A stretch of DNA of 39,423 nucleotides. It comes from an uncultured Actinomycetes bacterium (GTDB lineage: Bacteria; Actinomycetota; Actinomycetes; Nanopelagicales; Nanopelagicaceae). The position numbers and the translations under genes were made by a program. Shown here in pieces: positions 9,343-16,991 of this stretch (positions are counted from its first letter, which is position 1; each line of letters starts with the position of its first letter). Under the pieces are notes generated by a model. It saw only the letters and a list, made by a program, of their open reading frames with translations. It did no database searches and was not told where the DNA came from. Location: NCBI GenBank assembly GCA_903852585.1, contig CAINRG010000052.1:1-39423 (forward strand), in the 5' to 3' direction.

Positions 9343-10278
9343 ATGCTCGCAATTGTTGCTCCAGGACAAGGGTCACAGACTCCAGGATTTCTAACTCCAT
9401 GGTTTGAACATTTCGCAGCTGTTCCACAGATTGCGCAGATGGTCGAGCATTGGTCGACTCTTTCTGGTGTCGATCTCAAGCATCTTGGGACAACTGCTGA
9501 CGCCGATGAGATTCGCGATACTGCAAATGCCCAACCACTTCTTCTTCTTGGCGCGATGACTGGCGCCGGGGCGCTCTTTGCTGGAAATGATGAAGCAATC
9601 GCTGTTGTCGCTGGCCACTCCGTTGGCGAGATTGCTGCAGCAACATTTGCAAAGATTCTCAACGCAGACGATGCATTCACACTCGTTTCAGCCCGTGGTC
9701 GCGAAATGGCAAAAGCTGCAAAATCATCGGATACGGGAATGTCTGCTGTTTTGGGTGGAGATCGCGAAGTTGTCGTGAAACACCTGCTATCACTTGGCCT
9801 GACTGCAGCAAATGAAAATGGAGCCGGCCAGATTGTTGCTGCAGGTTCATTGACTGCACTTGCTGCCCTCAGCGAAAACCCACCTGAAGGTGCGCGAGTT
9901 CGCCCACTCCAAGTTGCTGGCGCATTCCACACTCAGGCTATGGCTGCCGCTGTTGCACCTCTCTCTGAACTTGCCGCAAAAACGTCTGCCAACGATCCTG
10001 CCCTTCGCATCATCTCCAATAAAGAAGGATCTGAAGTAAAGAACGGCCGTGAATTCCTCGATCGCATAGTCGGCCAGATTGCTGGTCCTGTCCGTTGGGA
10101 TCTTTGTATGGATACTCTCGCTGCAATGGGCGTCACTGGCGTTATTGAAATGCCACCCGCTGGAACTCTCGTTGGTTTGATCAAGCGCGCCCATCCTGAG
10201 ATTGAAACTTTTGCACTCAAGCTTCCAGAAGATCTGGATTCTGCCCGTGAATTTGTTGCAAAGCACGGAGGAAAGTAA
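9343..10278 (+). CDS. fabD: Malonyl-CoA:ACP malonyltransferase FabD
   Basis: Loads malonyl groups from CoA onto acyl carrier protein for type II fatty-acid synthesis. The protein has 311 residues. It has the N-terminal GQGSQTPGF motif, the nucleophile Ser93 in GHSVGEI, and the catalytic His in AGAFHTQAM near residue 196. The stop codon is directly followed by the fabH ATG (no gap). Gene order fabD-fabH-acpP-fabF is the conserved actinobacterial fab cluster. Confidence 0.95.
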   Translation: MLAIVAPGQGSQTPGFLTPWFEHFAAVPQIAQMVEHWSTLSGVDLKHLGTTADADEIRDTANAQPLLLLGAMTGAGALFAGNDEAIAVVAGHSVGEIAAATFAKILNADDAFTLVSARGREMAKAAKSSDTGMSAVLGGDREVVVKHLLSLGLTAANENGAGQIVAAGSLTALAALSENPPEGARVRPLQVAGAFHTQAMAAAVAPLSELAAKTSANDPALRIISNKEGSEVKNGREFLDRIVGQIAGPVRWDLCMDTLAAMGVTGVIEMPPAGTLVGLIKRAHPEIETFALKLPEDLDSAREFVAKHGGK

Positions 10279-11286
10279 ATGAAGATTCAAAATACCCAAC
10301 CATCTCAAAACACTCGGATCATCTCGGTGGGGGCATACCGTCCCTCTCGCGTTGTTCCGAACTCTGAAATCGTGGATGCTATTGAGTCCAGTGATGAATG
10401 GATTCAACAACGCACCGGTATCAAGACTCGCCACTTTGCTGGCCCTGAAGAATCACTTGTCGACATGGCCTATCAAGCCTCACTCATCGCAATTGAGCGC
10501 AGCGGACTTAAGGCCGAAGATATCGACACGGTAATTTTCTCGACAATTACATACCCATACCAGGCACCGAGCGCAGCAACAGAGTTGATTGTTCGACTAG
10601 GAAACACAAAGGCCGCAGCATTTGACCTCAGCGCTGCATGTGCTGGATTTAGCTATGGCGTGGGAATTGCATCGGATCTAGTCCGCAATCACACATCAAA
10701 GTATGTCTTGGTGATTGGTGGCGAAAAACTCTCTGATTTCACAAGCCCAACGGATCGAGCAACAGCATTTATCTTTGCCGATGGCGCAGGCGCAGTAATT
10801 GTTGGGCCATCCGATGAAGTGGGAATTGGTGCAACTGTCTGGGGCGCTGATGCGGAAAATCGCGACGCAATTGTGATGCAACCTTCATGGCTAGATTTCA
10901 AAAAGGGTGCAACGGTTGATCAAGTAGGTTGGCCTGATATTGCACAAGAGGGTCAACGTGTATTTCGTTGGGCTGTTTATGAAGTTGCGCAGGTCGGAAA
11001 GAAAGCTATCGAAGCAGCGGGTATCGCTCCTTCAGATCTTGCGGCATTTATTCCTCACCAAGCAAATGAACGCATTATTGATTCCCTTGTAAAGTCGATG
11101 GAGTTACCCGAGGGTATTGTCATCGCACGAGACATTCAGACGACAGGAAATACGAGCGCAGCCTCAATTCCCCTCGCCATGGACCGTGTACTCGCCGAGA
11201 ATCCAGAACTTAGCGGTAAGTTGGCTCTTCTCATAGGATTTGGCGCAGGGTTGGTCTACTCCAGCCAAGTAGTTGTTTTACCGTAA
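10279..11286 (+). CDS. fabH: Beta-ketoacyl-ACP synthase III FabH
   Basis: Condenses an acyl-CoA primer with malonyl-ACP to start fatty-acid chains; primer choice (straight or branched) cannot be read here. The protein has 335 residues. The thiolase-fold Cys-His-Asn triad is visible: Cys121 in DLSAACAGFSYG, His in IPHQANERIID near residue 262, and Asn in TTGNTSAASIP near residue 292. Its ATG follows the fabD stop without a gap; a GGAGG stretch (AGCACGGAGGAAAG) at the end of fabD provides the ribosome-binding site. Confidence 0.96.
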   Translation: MKIQNTQPSQNTRIISVGAYRPSRVVPNSEIVDAIESSDEWIQQRTGIKTRHFAGPEESLVDMAYQASLIAIERSGLKAEDIDTVIFSTITYPYQAPSAATELIVRLGNTKAAAFDLSAACAGFSYGVGIASDLVRNHTSKYVLVIGGEKLSDFTSPTDRATAFIFADGAGAVIVGPSDEVGIGATVWGADAENRDAIVMQPSWLDFKKGATVDQVGWPDIAQEGQRVFRWAVYEVAQVGKKAIEAAGIAPSDLAAFIPHQANERIIDSLVKSMELPEGIVIARDIQTTGNTSAASIPLAMDRVLAENPELSGKLALLIGFGAGLVYSSQVVVLP

Positions 11287-11330
11287 TAAGAGATCCCAAA
11301 GCTAGATAACGAACGAAAAGGAATAAAACA

Positions 11331-11576
11331 ATGGCACTAACACAAGATGAAGTACTTGCAGGAATCCGCGATATCGTCGTAGAGGTTGCAGGCATCGACG
11401 GAGCACAGGTTGCAATGGATAAGAAGTTTGCAGATGACCTCGAAGTTGATTCACTCAGCATGGTTGAAGTTATTGTTGCTGCTGAAGAGAAGTTCAGCGT
11501 CAAGATTCCAGATGATGAAGTAACAAAGATGGCAACTGTTGCAGATGCTGTTAACTTCATCGTTGCTCATTCATAA
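11331..11576 (+). CDS. acpP: Acyl carrier protein
   Basis: Carries growing acyl chains on a phosphopantetheine arm during fatty-acid synthesis. It is 81 residues long and acidic, with the attachment Ser41 in the motif LEVDSLSMVEV. It has a clear Shine-Dalgarno sequence (AAAAGGA, about 8 nt before the ATG), unlike the many leaderless starts in the window. It sits between fabH and fabF as in other Actinobacteria. Confidence 0.96.
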   Translation: MALTQDEVLAGIRDIVVEVAGIDGAQVAMDKKFADDLEVDSLSMVEVIVAAEEKFSVKIPDDEVTKMATVADAVNFIVAHS

Positions 11577-11600
11577 TCAGATTGATTTTTTGAGATAAAA

Positions 11601-12845
11601 ATGTCTAATTCAAGGACCCGCGTCGTAGTAACTGGCCTTGGTGCAACAACACCCCTTGGTGGAGATGTTCCAAGCACATGGGAAGCACTTCTTGCTGGAA
11701 AGAGTGGCGCACGCCTTCTTCCTGAAGGAATGTTGACTTCCGTCAATGTGAAGTTTGCTGCGACGATTGCGGTCGAGCCTGCAGAGGTTATGAAGCCTGT
11801 CGAGATTCGCCGCTTGGATCGCTCCGAGCAATTCGCGATGATTGCAGCACGCGAGGCGTGGGCAGATGCGGGTTCTCCTGAAGTAGATAAAGAACGCCTC
11901 GGCGTTGTTATTGCCTCCGGTATTGGCGGAGTAACCACCATGCTTGAGCAATATGACATTCTTCGTGAAAAAGGCGCACGCCTTGTTTCACCGCATACCG
12001 TTCCTATGCTGATGCCAAATGGCCCAGCAGCGAATGTTGGTTTGGAATTTAAAGCACAAGCAGGTGTTCACACTCCTGTATCTGCTTGCGCATCTGGTGC
12101 CGAAGCAATCGGATATGCGATGGAGATGATCCGACTCGGACGTGCCGATATTGTTATTGCTGGCGGAGTTGAAGCTGCCGTGCACGAACTCCCAATGGCT
12201 GGCTTTGCTGCCATGAAGGCTCTATCGACTCGTAACGATGATCCAGCAAAGGCATCGCGCCCTTACGACAAGGACCGTGACGGTTTTGTTCTTGGCGAAG
12301 GTGGCGGAGTTCTCGTTCTTGAGTCACTGGAGCATGCACAAGCTCGTGGCGCAACAATTTATTGTGAATTAGCAGGACAAGGCCTCACATCTGATGGCTA
12401 TCACATTGCCGCTCCAGATCCATCTGGTTCAGGCGTTACACGTGCCGTGAAATTTGCACTGCGCGATTCCGGCGTTGATCTTTCCGAAGTTGTTCACCTT
12501 AATGCGCACGCAACTTCCACTCCTGCTGGTGACGTTGCTGAAGCACATGCGTTAACGGCCGCACTTGGCGAACACATGAGCCATGTTGCTGTCTCTGCAA
12601 CAAAGTCGATGACGGGCCACCTTCTTGGGGGCGCGGGTGCGATTGAATCAGTTTTTGTTGTTTTGGCCCTCAAGCATCGCCTGGCTCCCCCAACAATTAA
12701 TATTGAAAACCTTGATGAAGCAGTAAAAGTGGACGTCGTACGCGATGTACCACGCCCACTTCCATCAGGTCCGATTGCAGCAATCAACGATTCATTTGGC
12801 TTTGGTGGCCATAACGTTGTGCTGATCTTTAAATCTTACGAATAA
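11601..12845 (+). CDS. fabF: Beta-ketoacyl-ACP synthase II FabF
   Basis: Elongates acyl-ACP by decarboxylative condensation with malonyl-ACP. The protein has 414 residues. It shows the Cys-His-His triad: Cys163 in TPVSACASGAEAIG, His in LNAHATSTPAGD near residue 303, and His in KSMTGHLLGGAGA near residue 339, plus the C-terminal NDSFGFGGHN. It closes the fab operon and is convergent with the SIMPL gene, with 2 bp between stop codons and no hairpin terminator that I can see. Confidence 0.96.
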   Translation: MSNSRTRVVVTGLGATTPLGGDVPSTWEALLAGKSGARLLPEGMLTSVNVKFAATIAVEPAEVMKPVEIRRLDRSEQFAMIAAREAWADAGSPEVDKERLGVVIASGIGGVTTMLEQYDILREKGARLVSPHTVPMLMPNGPAANVGLEFKAQAGVHTPVSACASGAEAIGYAMEMIRLGRADIVIAGGVEAAVHELPMAGFAAMKALSTRNDDPAKASRPYDKDRDGFVLGEGGGVLVLESLEHAQARGATIYCELAGQGLTSDGYHIAAPDPSGSGVTRAVKFALRDSGVDLSEVVHLNAHATSTPAGDVAEAHALTAALGEHMSHVAVSATKSMTGHLLGGAGAIESVFVVLALKHRLAPPTINIENLDEAVKVDVVRDVPRPLPSGPIAAINDSFGFGGHNVVLIFKSYE

Positions 12846-12847
12846 GA

Positions 12848-13588
12848 CTACTTACTCGTCTTAAAGCTCACCGACACTGTCACTGTCACAGTCTTTGGAA
12901 TTGTGGCTGTGTCATACATTCCACCAGCACTTGTATCTACTGAATCTGGTGCAGTGACTTGAACTGGTCCACTTGTTACGGCAAGAACAGCGCCAAGCTT
13001 TGAACCAACAGCACCTGTAATGGATTCAGCGCGCAACTTTGCATCCTTCATTGCATCGGCAAGAAGTTGTGGGCGAAGGGCGGCAAGATTTGAAACATAG
13101 TATTGAGGACCATTGTTGTAAACGTTTACACCCGTTGCAAGAAGTGATCCGATTCCATCGCTGAGCTTCTTCACGAGATTGACATCCTTAGAGCGGACAA
13201 TCACATTTTGAGTCGCTTGGTAGGCCAAAACTTTGCCCGTTTGGTTTCCATTGATGTATTGCTGAATCGCATATGTTCCGATTGCGCCTGTCTCAATCGT
13301 GGCCGCATCTACGCCACCCTTTGTGAGATAACTCGAAGCAGCAGCAACAGTTGATTCAACTTTTTTAACAGCTGAAGCAACATTAGGCGAGCTTTCTTGT
13401 GCCATCAAAGTCCATACAACATTATCTGCAGTCGCAGATGTCTTTGCAGATCCGGTGACGGTAATCGCATTTCCAGAACGAGCAGCAAAACCATTGCCCA
13501 TCAAAGATCCTGCGAACCCAATTCCAAGGGCGAGAATTAATGCCGATGAAATTACAACAACTTGACGAGGTCTCACATTGAGTTTCAT
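12848..13588 (-). CDS. SIMPL-domain (DUF541) exported protein
   Basis: A 246-residue protein with one N-terminal hydrophobic segment (VVVISSALILALGIGFAGSL, about residues 10-30) acting as signal peptide or membrane anchor. The rest fits the SIMPL/DUF541 family (YggE-like, Bp26-like): AITVTGSAKTSATADNVVWT at the front, QATQNVIVRSKDVNLVKKL in the middle and a VTVTVSVSF strand at the end. The biochemical role of the family is not settled; members have been linked to stress resistance and envelope assembly. The start lies 2 bp after the DUF3145 stop, and a TAGTAT element 6 nt upstream could also drive it alone. Confidence 0.8.
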   Translation of the reverse strand: MKLNVRPRQVVVISSALILALGIGFAGSLMGNGFAARSGNAITVTGSAKTSATADNVVWTLMAQESSPNVASAVKKVESTVAAASSYLTKGGVDAATIETGAIGTYAIQQYINGNQTGKVLAYQATQNVIVRSKDVNLVKKLSDGIGSLLATGVNVYNNGPQYYVSNLAALRPQLLADAMKDAKLRAESITGAVGSKLGAVLAVTSGPVQVTAPDSVDTSAGGMYDTATIPKTVTVTVSVSFKTSK

Positions 13589-13600
13589 GACTAAATACTA
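13589..13600 (-). promoter_or_regulatory. Putative -10 element, leaderless start of the SIMPL gene
   Basis: TAGTAT (13600-13595) lies exactly 6 nt from the ATG at 13588. It overlaps the last codons and stop of the DUF3145 gene, so the SIMPL gene may be transcribed both from its own promoter and by read-through. Confidence 0.45.
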
Positions 13601-14088
13601 ATCCTTAATGGAGCAGCGTCGGAGTCAATCTGCCGCCGGTAACACTCAAGCTCGTTATCCCAAGCAACACCGAGCGCATCCTGCATCCCTGCACGCAGGG
13701 ATTCGTATCCACGAGATTGGGAAAGAATCGTGAGGATTCGATTTTCATGCACCATCACATCACCAGTGCTTGAAGTCACTGCTTGATGAAGGCCAAGCTC
13801 GGGTGTGCAGCGATAGAGAACCCCCTCTCCTCCATCGGTAGGAAATTCTCGAACTTCAAAACGAATGAAATGCCAACTCTTGAGCGTCGCTGCAATTTTG
13901 GAGGCAAATTCTTTATTGCTTCGCCACTGCACTTCACATGCAAAAGATCCCATCGCAAGTGGTTGCTCTACCCATTCCAATGAAACCTTCTCGTCGAAGA
14001 TTGAATTAAGTGACCATTGGATATGACGAAGAAGCGCTCTGGGCGCTGAATAGATCCGAAGATCTCCAGAATTACTGGCTCGTGACAT
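13591..14088 (-). CDS. DUF3145 family protein
   Basis: A 165-residue protein that I recognise as the actinobacteria-restricted DUF3145 family: RIYSAPRALLRHIQWSLNSI near the start, FACEVQWRSNKEFASKIAATL in the middle, and GVAWDNELECYRRQIDSD near the end. Its function is not known. In Streptomyces a member is encoded next to the fab cluster, and the same neighbourhood here (fabF, then this gene convergent with it) suggests a conserved link to lipid metabolism. An AGGAAG stretch about 8 nt before the ATG can act as ribosome-binding site. Confidence 0.82.
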   Translation of the reverse strand: MSRASNSGDLRIYSAPRALLRHIQWSLNSIFDEKVSLEWVEQPLAMGSFACEVQWRSNKEFASKIAATLKSWHFIRFEVREFPTDGGEGVLYRCTPELGLHQAVTSSTGDVMVHENRILTILSQSRGYESLRAGMQDALGVAWDNELECYRRQIDSDAAPLRISI

Positions 14089-14389
14089 GACAACTGCTTC
14101 CTAAGAACGCACCTGATGCGACCTTCCCCAGCCCATCCATACGCTCAAAACAGCAGTGTCAGGAGGCTGATTATGCGCTTCTCGGGCGTGTTGCGCTAGT
14201 CCCCTAAAAATACGCAGCGGTATGTACCCAACCCTCAATAATCAAGTTAGACTCTCTACTAGTCCGACGCTTGGCAGTACCCGTAGTTCAGCTCGACGTA
14301 AGTCTGGTTTCTCGGTAAAAATGCAGAAGAGGAAGACCGGCGTTTAATGTTTTGTTAAATGCCAACATTTATCGAAGGAATACAGTTAC
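14089..14389 (+). promoter_or_regulatory. Long cspA upstream region, probable 5' leader
   Basis: This 301-bp stretch contains no recognisable gene other than the 41-codon candidate. Long structured leaders that control translation with temperature are known for cold-shock genes in other bacteria. Just before the cspA ribosome-binding site is a 6-bp inverted repeat, AATGTT (14346-14351) and AACATT (14364-14369), separated by 12 nt, which could fold next to GAAGGA (about 14373-14378). I could not place a promoter with confidence. Confidence 0.4.
14222..14347 (+). CDS. Possible 41-residue basic peptide upstream of cspA
   Basis: An ATG-started frame of 41 codons fills much of the only gap longer than 300 bp in the window. 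The product is rich in Ser, Thr, Arg and Lys (for example RRKSGFSVKMQKRKTGV at the end) and strongly basic, as small ribosome-associated or nucleic-acid-binding peptides often are. The stop codon lies 42 bp before the cspA ATG. I see no convincing ribosome-binding site or TANNNT element at its start, and I do not recognise a family. It could be a real small protein, a leader peptide, or chance. Confidence 0.3.
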   Translation: MYPTLNNQVRLSTSPTLGSTRSSARRKSGFSVKMQKRKTGV

Positions 14390-14593
14390 ATGGCAACAGG
14401 TACAGTTAAGTGGTTCAACTCTGAAAAGGGTTTCGGTTTCATTGCAGTTGATGGTGGCGGACAAGATGTTTTCGTTCACTACTCAGCAATCCAAGGAAAC
14501 GGTTACAAGTCCCTTGAAGAGGGTCAGGCAGTTACTTTTGAAGTCGTCCAAGGTCCAAAGGGCCCACAGGCTGACGCAGTAAACCCTGCATAA
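14390..14593 (+). CDS. cspA: Cold-shock domain protein CspA family
   Basis: A 67-residue single cold-shock domain that binds single-stranded RNA or DNA and acts as an RNA chaperone. It begins [20 protein letters not shown] with the RNP1 motif KGFGFI, followed by RNP2 DVFVHYSAI. The length is standard for the family. Codon use is rich in preferred codons, and a strong intrinsic terminator follows, consistent with a highly expressed single-gene transcript. The GAAGGA ribosome-binding site is about 10 nt upstream. Confidence 0.97.
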   Translation: MATGTVKWFNSEKGFGFIAVDGGGQDVFVHYSAIQGNGYKSLEEGQAVTFEVVQGPKGPQADAVNPA

Positions 14594-14612
14594 GTAAAAC
14601 CCTTACTTTAAG

Positions 14613-14641
14613 AAAACCACCTTGAAAGAGGTGGTTTTTTT
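14613..14641 (+). terminator. Intrinsic terminator after cspA
   Basis: Perfect 10-bp stem AAAACCACCT / AGGTGGTTTT with a 6-nt loop, running into a T-tract (TTTTTTT). It is 19 bp after the cspA stop. This is the only strong Rho-independent terminator that I see in the window. Confidence 0.92.
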
Positions 14642-14651
14642 ATGCCCCAAA

Positions 14652-15245
14652 TTAGTAACCAACCTGCTTTGGAATCGTTCCAATCTTTTTTTCTAACGCC
14701 AATACAGACTTTGCAGGTGAAATATCTTTTCCTGCTTTCCACGCATCTAAATATTTCCATGGATAAAGCTCGCCGCGGCGAACCCACCAGACATTCTTTT
14801 GAGATGGCGTAGGCCAAGAAATTCCAAAGTGCACATGTGGAGCCAATCCCTTTGAGTCCCCCGTCGCTCCAACAAAACCAATCAAATCACCAGCGTTCAC
14901 ACGCACTCCAGGCTCCATCAAATCTGCAACCTTCGACAAATGAGACCCGTAGTAACGAACTCCATCATCGCCAATGATTGAGATATAAAGCCCGCCACGA
15001 TCTGCGCCGAGATTTGTTTTCCACGTGAATCGATCGACTCGGTTTACTTCGTCCACAATTCCGGATATTGGCGCAACAAATTTGCACCCCTTTGCAGCCA
15101 AAATATCTGTAGCCGGGTAATTGTGGTGGGAATGAGCGTAAGTCACTTTGCACCCTTGAACGGGGAAGATATAGGCAGGGGCGGCCACCGCATGAGCAGC
15201 CGTTGCCAAATTTGTCAGAGCAAGAAGAAATATCCTTTTACGCAC
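14652..15245 (-). CDS. Secreted M23-family (LytM) metallopeptidase
   Basis: A 197-residue exported protein. The signal peptide covers about residues 1-22 (MRKRIFLLALTNLATAAHAVAA). The LytM-type peptidase fold follows, with zinc ligands in YAHSHHNYPATDI (His and Asp) and HVHFGIS (HxH), and a central GLYISIIGDDGVRYYGSHLS strand pair. M23 enzymes cut peptidoglycan cross-bridges or stems. The start must be GTG at 15245, because an in-frame TGA directly precedes it, and a TATGAT element lies 6 nt upstream. It is divergent from mmuM. Confidence 0.88.
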   Translation of the reverse strand: MRKRIFLLALTNLATAAHAVAAPAYIFPVQGCKVTYAHSHHNYPATDILAAKGCKFVAPISGIVDEVNRVDRFTWKTNLGADRGGLYISIIGDDGVRYYGSHLSKVADLMEPGVRVNAGDLIGFVGATGDSKGLAPHVHFGISWPTPSQKNVWWVRRGELYPWKYLDAWKAGKDISPAKSVLALEKKIGTIPKQVGY

Positions 15246-15257
15246 TCAATCATCATA
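15246..15257 (-). promoter_or_regulatory. Putative -10 element, leaderless start of the M23 peptidase
   Basis: TATGAT (15257-15252) lies exactly 6 nt from the GTG start. An in-frame stop directly upstream of the GTG rules out a longer protein, so the element and the start fit well together. Confidence 0.6.
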
Positions 15258-15267
15258 GTGAATAGAT

Positions 15268-15279
15268 TAGATTCTTCCA
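15268..15279 (+). promoter_or_regulatory. Putative -10 element, leaderless start of mmuM
   Basis: TAGATT (15268-15273) lies exactly 6 nt before the GTG at 15280. With the opposing TATGAT it forms a back-to-back promoter pair inside a 34-bp intergenic region. Confidence 0.6.
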
Positions 15280-16152
15280 GTGATTAAGGGATTCAATCGA
15301 CCAATGCTTCTAGATGGCGGTCTCTCCACTGCTCTCGAAGAGTTGGGTCATAATCTCAATACCTCGTTGTGGAGCGGTGAACTCCTTCGCACCGCACCTG
15401 ATCAAATTGAGGCAGCACATAAAGCATTCGTAGGCGCTGGTGCTCAAATCATCATTACTAGCTCTTACCAAATCTCGATGGATGGCTGTGCTGCACGCGG
15501 ATGGAGCGAATCAGAAGTTCGCAGTGCTCTTTTACTCTCCACTGAGTTGGCTCGAAGTGCGACAAATGGAACAAATGTTCTGGTTGCTGCATCTGTTGGC
15601 CCATATGGCGCATCCCTTGCCGATGGTTCTGAATATCGCGGGAATTACGGTCGAACTACGGCGCAATTGAAAGATTTTCATCGAATGCGCCTTCAAGTCT
15701 TGATTGAAAGCAATCCCGATCTTCTCGCTATTGAAACTATCCCTGAACTTAAGGAAGCAGAAGCGATTCTTGAGTTGTTAGAGGAGCAGGATGTAAAGAT
15801 TCCGTATTGGATGACATTTTCATGCAAGGATGAAAAACACATCAGCTCTGGAGAGAGATTTAGTGATGCGGTTGCACTCGTAAGTGGGAAGATTGGGGCG
15901 ATTGGTGTGGGGATAAATTGCACAGCGCCTGAGTTTGTTACTCCCCTACTTTCATCGGCAAAGTCGCGAATCCCATTTGTGGTCTATCCAAATTCTGGCC
16001 GTAAGTGGAACGCCGAGAAAAAGGAATGGGAAGGCGCCCCCGCTCAGGGATTCTCGGAAATGCAGATTTTTGAGTGGAAAGAGCGCGGAGCGAAGCTCAT
16101 TGGAGGTTGTTGCAGCATAGGGCCAGCGGAAATTGCCCAGATGCGCGTCTAA
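15280..16152 (+). CDS. mmuM: Homocysteine S-methyltransferase (MmuM type)
   Basis: Transfers a methyl group to homocysteine to form methionine, with S-methylmethionine or S-adenosylmethionine as donor in characterised members. The protein has 290 residues and starts with the family motif MLLDGGLSTALEELG. The zinc-binding cysteines are visible in GVGINCTAPEFV and in the C-terminal GGCCSIGPAEI. It lacks the cobalamin-binding modules of MetH. The start is GTG. It might recycle S-methylmethionine taken up from algae or recycle damaged SAM; this is inference. Confidence 0.92.
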   Translation: MIKGFNRPMLLDGGLSTALEELGHNLNTSLWSGELLRTAPDQIEAAHKAFVGAGAQIIITSSYQISMDGCAARGWSESEVRSALLLSTELARSATNGTNVLVAASVGPYGASLADGSEYRGNYGRTTAQLKDFHRMRLQVLIESNPDLLAIETIPELKEAEAILELLEEQDVKIPYWMTFSCKDEKHISSGERFSDAVALVSGKIGAIGVGINCTAPEFVTPLLSSAKSRIPFVVYPNSGRKWNAEKKEWEGAPAQGFSEMQIFEWKERGAKLIGGCCSIGPAEIAQMRV

Positions 16153-16173
16153 TACAATTCGCTGGTAATACTT

Positions 16174-16247
16174 GGGGCGGTAGCTCAGTTGGTTAGAGCC
16201 CAGAACTCATAATTCTGTCGTCGTCGGTTCGAGCCCGACCCGCCCCA
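16174..16247 (+). tRNA. tRNA-Met (CAT), elongator
   Basis: Full cloverleaf of 74 nt: acceptor GGGGCGG/CCGCCCC, D-stem GCTC/GAGC, anticodon stem CAGAA/TTCTG with loop CTCATAA (anticodon CAT), T-stem GTCGG/CCGAC with TTCGAGC. A paired G1:C72 and the lack of three G:C pairs in the anticodon stem argue against initiator tRNA. A tRNA-Ile2 with a lysidine-modified CAT anticodon is the main alternative. CCA is not encoded. A TACAAT hexamer at 16153-16158 may be its -10 box. Confidence 0.9.
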
Positions 16248-16248
16248 C

Positions 16249-16674
16249 TCAAGGAGATGTCACAACTCCAACAACAACGAGTTGGCCATCAACGCGAGCA
16301 AGCTGCATGTAATTAAAAGATCCATAAAGGTCAGTCTTGTGATGGACTCCGACGAGAAATCCCTCGGTCGCGTTCGTCGGAATGAAACCCTCATATCCCC
16401 CATTTGAAGAACCTTTATTCGTACATGTATGCCAACCAGCTGACATAAATTTTCGATTTGCTTTCATTGCATCTAAAAATGAAATCGGCATCAATTTTGC
16501 CTTAGTGAAATATTCGGTGATTACGGTCTTCTCCTCCTCGTTTACCTTGGCCGGTGAGTACCATGAAGAAATTTCACAAGAAGGCAAAGAAGTCTTTGAC
16601 TTGTACACCGAATACCCAAAGCCGGCGATTGAGAATGTCAGAAGCACAACAAGCAGGGTTTTCATAATCTTCAT
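16249..16674 (-). CDS. Small secreted protein of unknown function
   Basis: A 141-residue protein with an N-terminal signal peptide or lipoprotein-like hydrophobic segment (TLLVVLLTFSIAGFGYSVY, about residues 5-24); there is no clear lipobox. The mature part has two cysteines (SCEISSWY and WHTCTNKG) that could form a disulfide, and a C-terminal hydrophobic strand region. I do not recognise a family. It runs toward the tRNA-Met gene, with one base between its stop and the tRNA end. The start is supported by TACATT 6 nt upstream. Confidence 0.65.
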   Translation of the reverse strand: MKIMKTLLVVLLTFSIAGFGYSVYKSKTSLPSCEISSWYSPAKVNEEEKTVITEYFTKAKLMPISFLDAMKANRKFMSAGWHTCTNKGSSNGGYEGFIPTNATEGFLVGVHHKTDLYGSFNYMQLARVDGQLVVVGVVTSP

Positions 16675-16686
16675 ACTAGGAATGTA
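16675..16686 (-). promoter_or_regulatory. Putative -10 element, leaderless start of the small secreted protein
   Basis: TACATT (16686-16681) is exactly 6 nt from the ATG at 16674. Confidence 0.55.
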
Positions 16687-16718
16687 GTCGCCTCGACTGG
16701 GTATTGGATGTGAGGTCG

Positions 16719-16730
16719 TACTATTGGAGG
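16719..16730 (+). promoter_or_regulatory. Putative -10 element fixing the start at 16731
   Basis: TACTAT (16719-16724) lies exactly 6 nt before ATG 16731. The gap reads TGGAGG, which touches the ATG and is too close to serve as a normal ribosome-binding site. This favours leaderless initiation at 16731 over the TTG at 16704 or the GTG at 16710. Confidence 0.55.
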
Positions 16731-16991
16731 ATGGAACTCGAGGCGCTCAAGGCACAGTGGAATCAGGTGCTCGATTATCTCCTCGAGCGTGATCGGATTG
16801 CATGGCTCGCCTTCTTTGATGCCAGATTGGCTTCGCTGAATGAAAGAACTCTTACTCTGAACTTCGCCGACAGTGAGAAGTTTGGTGGAAAGCATGACTT
16901 CGCAAAAGCTCGAAATCCCAAGCACACCGCACTTCTTCATGAGGCAATTACTTGCGTTCTCGGTTTTGAGCTTGAGGTAATCGAGGAGTGA
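16731..16991 (+). CDS. Small protein resembling the DnaX (gamma/tau) C-terminal domain
   Basis: An 86-residue protein. The pattern of a helix (LKAQWNQVLDYLLERDRIAWLAFF), a strand with LTLNFADSEKFGGKH, a helix and a final GFELEVIEE strand resembles domain III and the tail of the DNA polymerase III tau/gamma subunit. No ATPase domain is present. The likeness is by eye and may not mean shared function. The start choice follows the TACTAT element. Its stop overlaps the GTG of the GH25 gene (GTGA), so the two are translationally coupled although their roles seem unrelated. Confidence 0.6.
   Translation: MELEALKAQWNQVLDYLLERDRIAWLAFFDARLASLNERTLTLNFADSEKFGGKHDFAKARNPKHTALLHEAITCVLGFELEVIEE

Noticed and set aside
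8871-9932. A 353-codon open frame on the minus strand across the end of glgX and start of fabD
   Set aside because: It lies antisense to two well-supported genes, has a low-complexity Ser/Ala/Arg-rich product typical of shadow frames, and spans the fabD promoter.
14352-14582. A 76-codon frame overlapping cspA in another phase
   Set aside because: cspA itself is certain and the alternative frame has no family likeness or own ribosome-binding site.
16174-16247. tRNA-Met as integration site of a mobile element
   Set aside because: No integrase gene, no direct repeat of the tRNA 3' end and no foreign-looking genes nearby.
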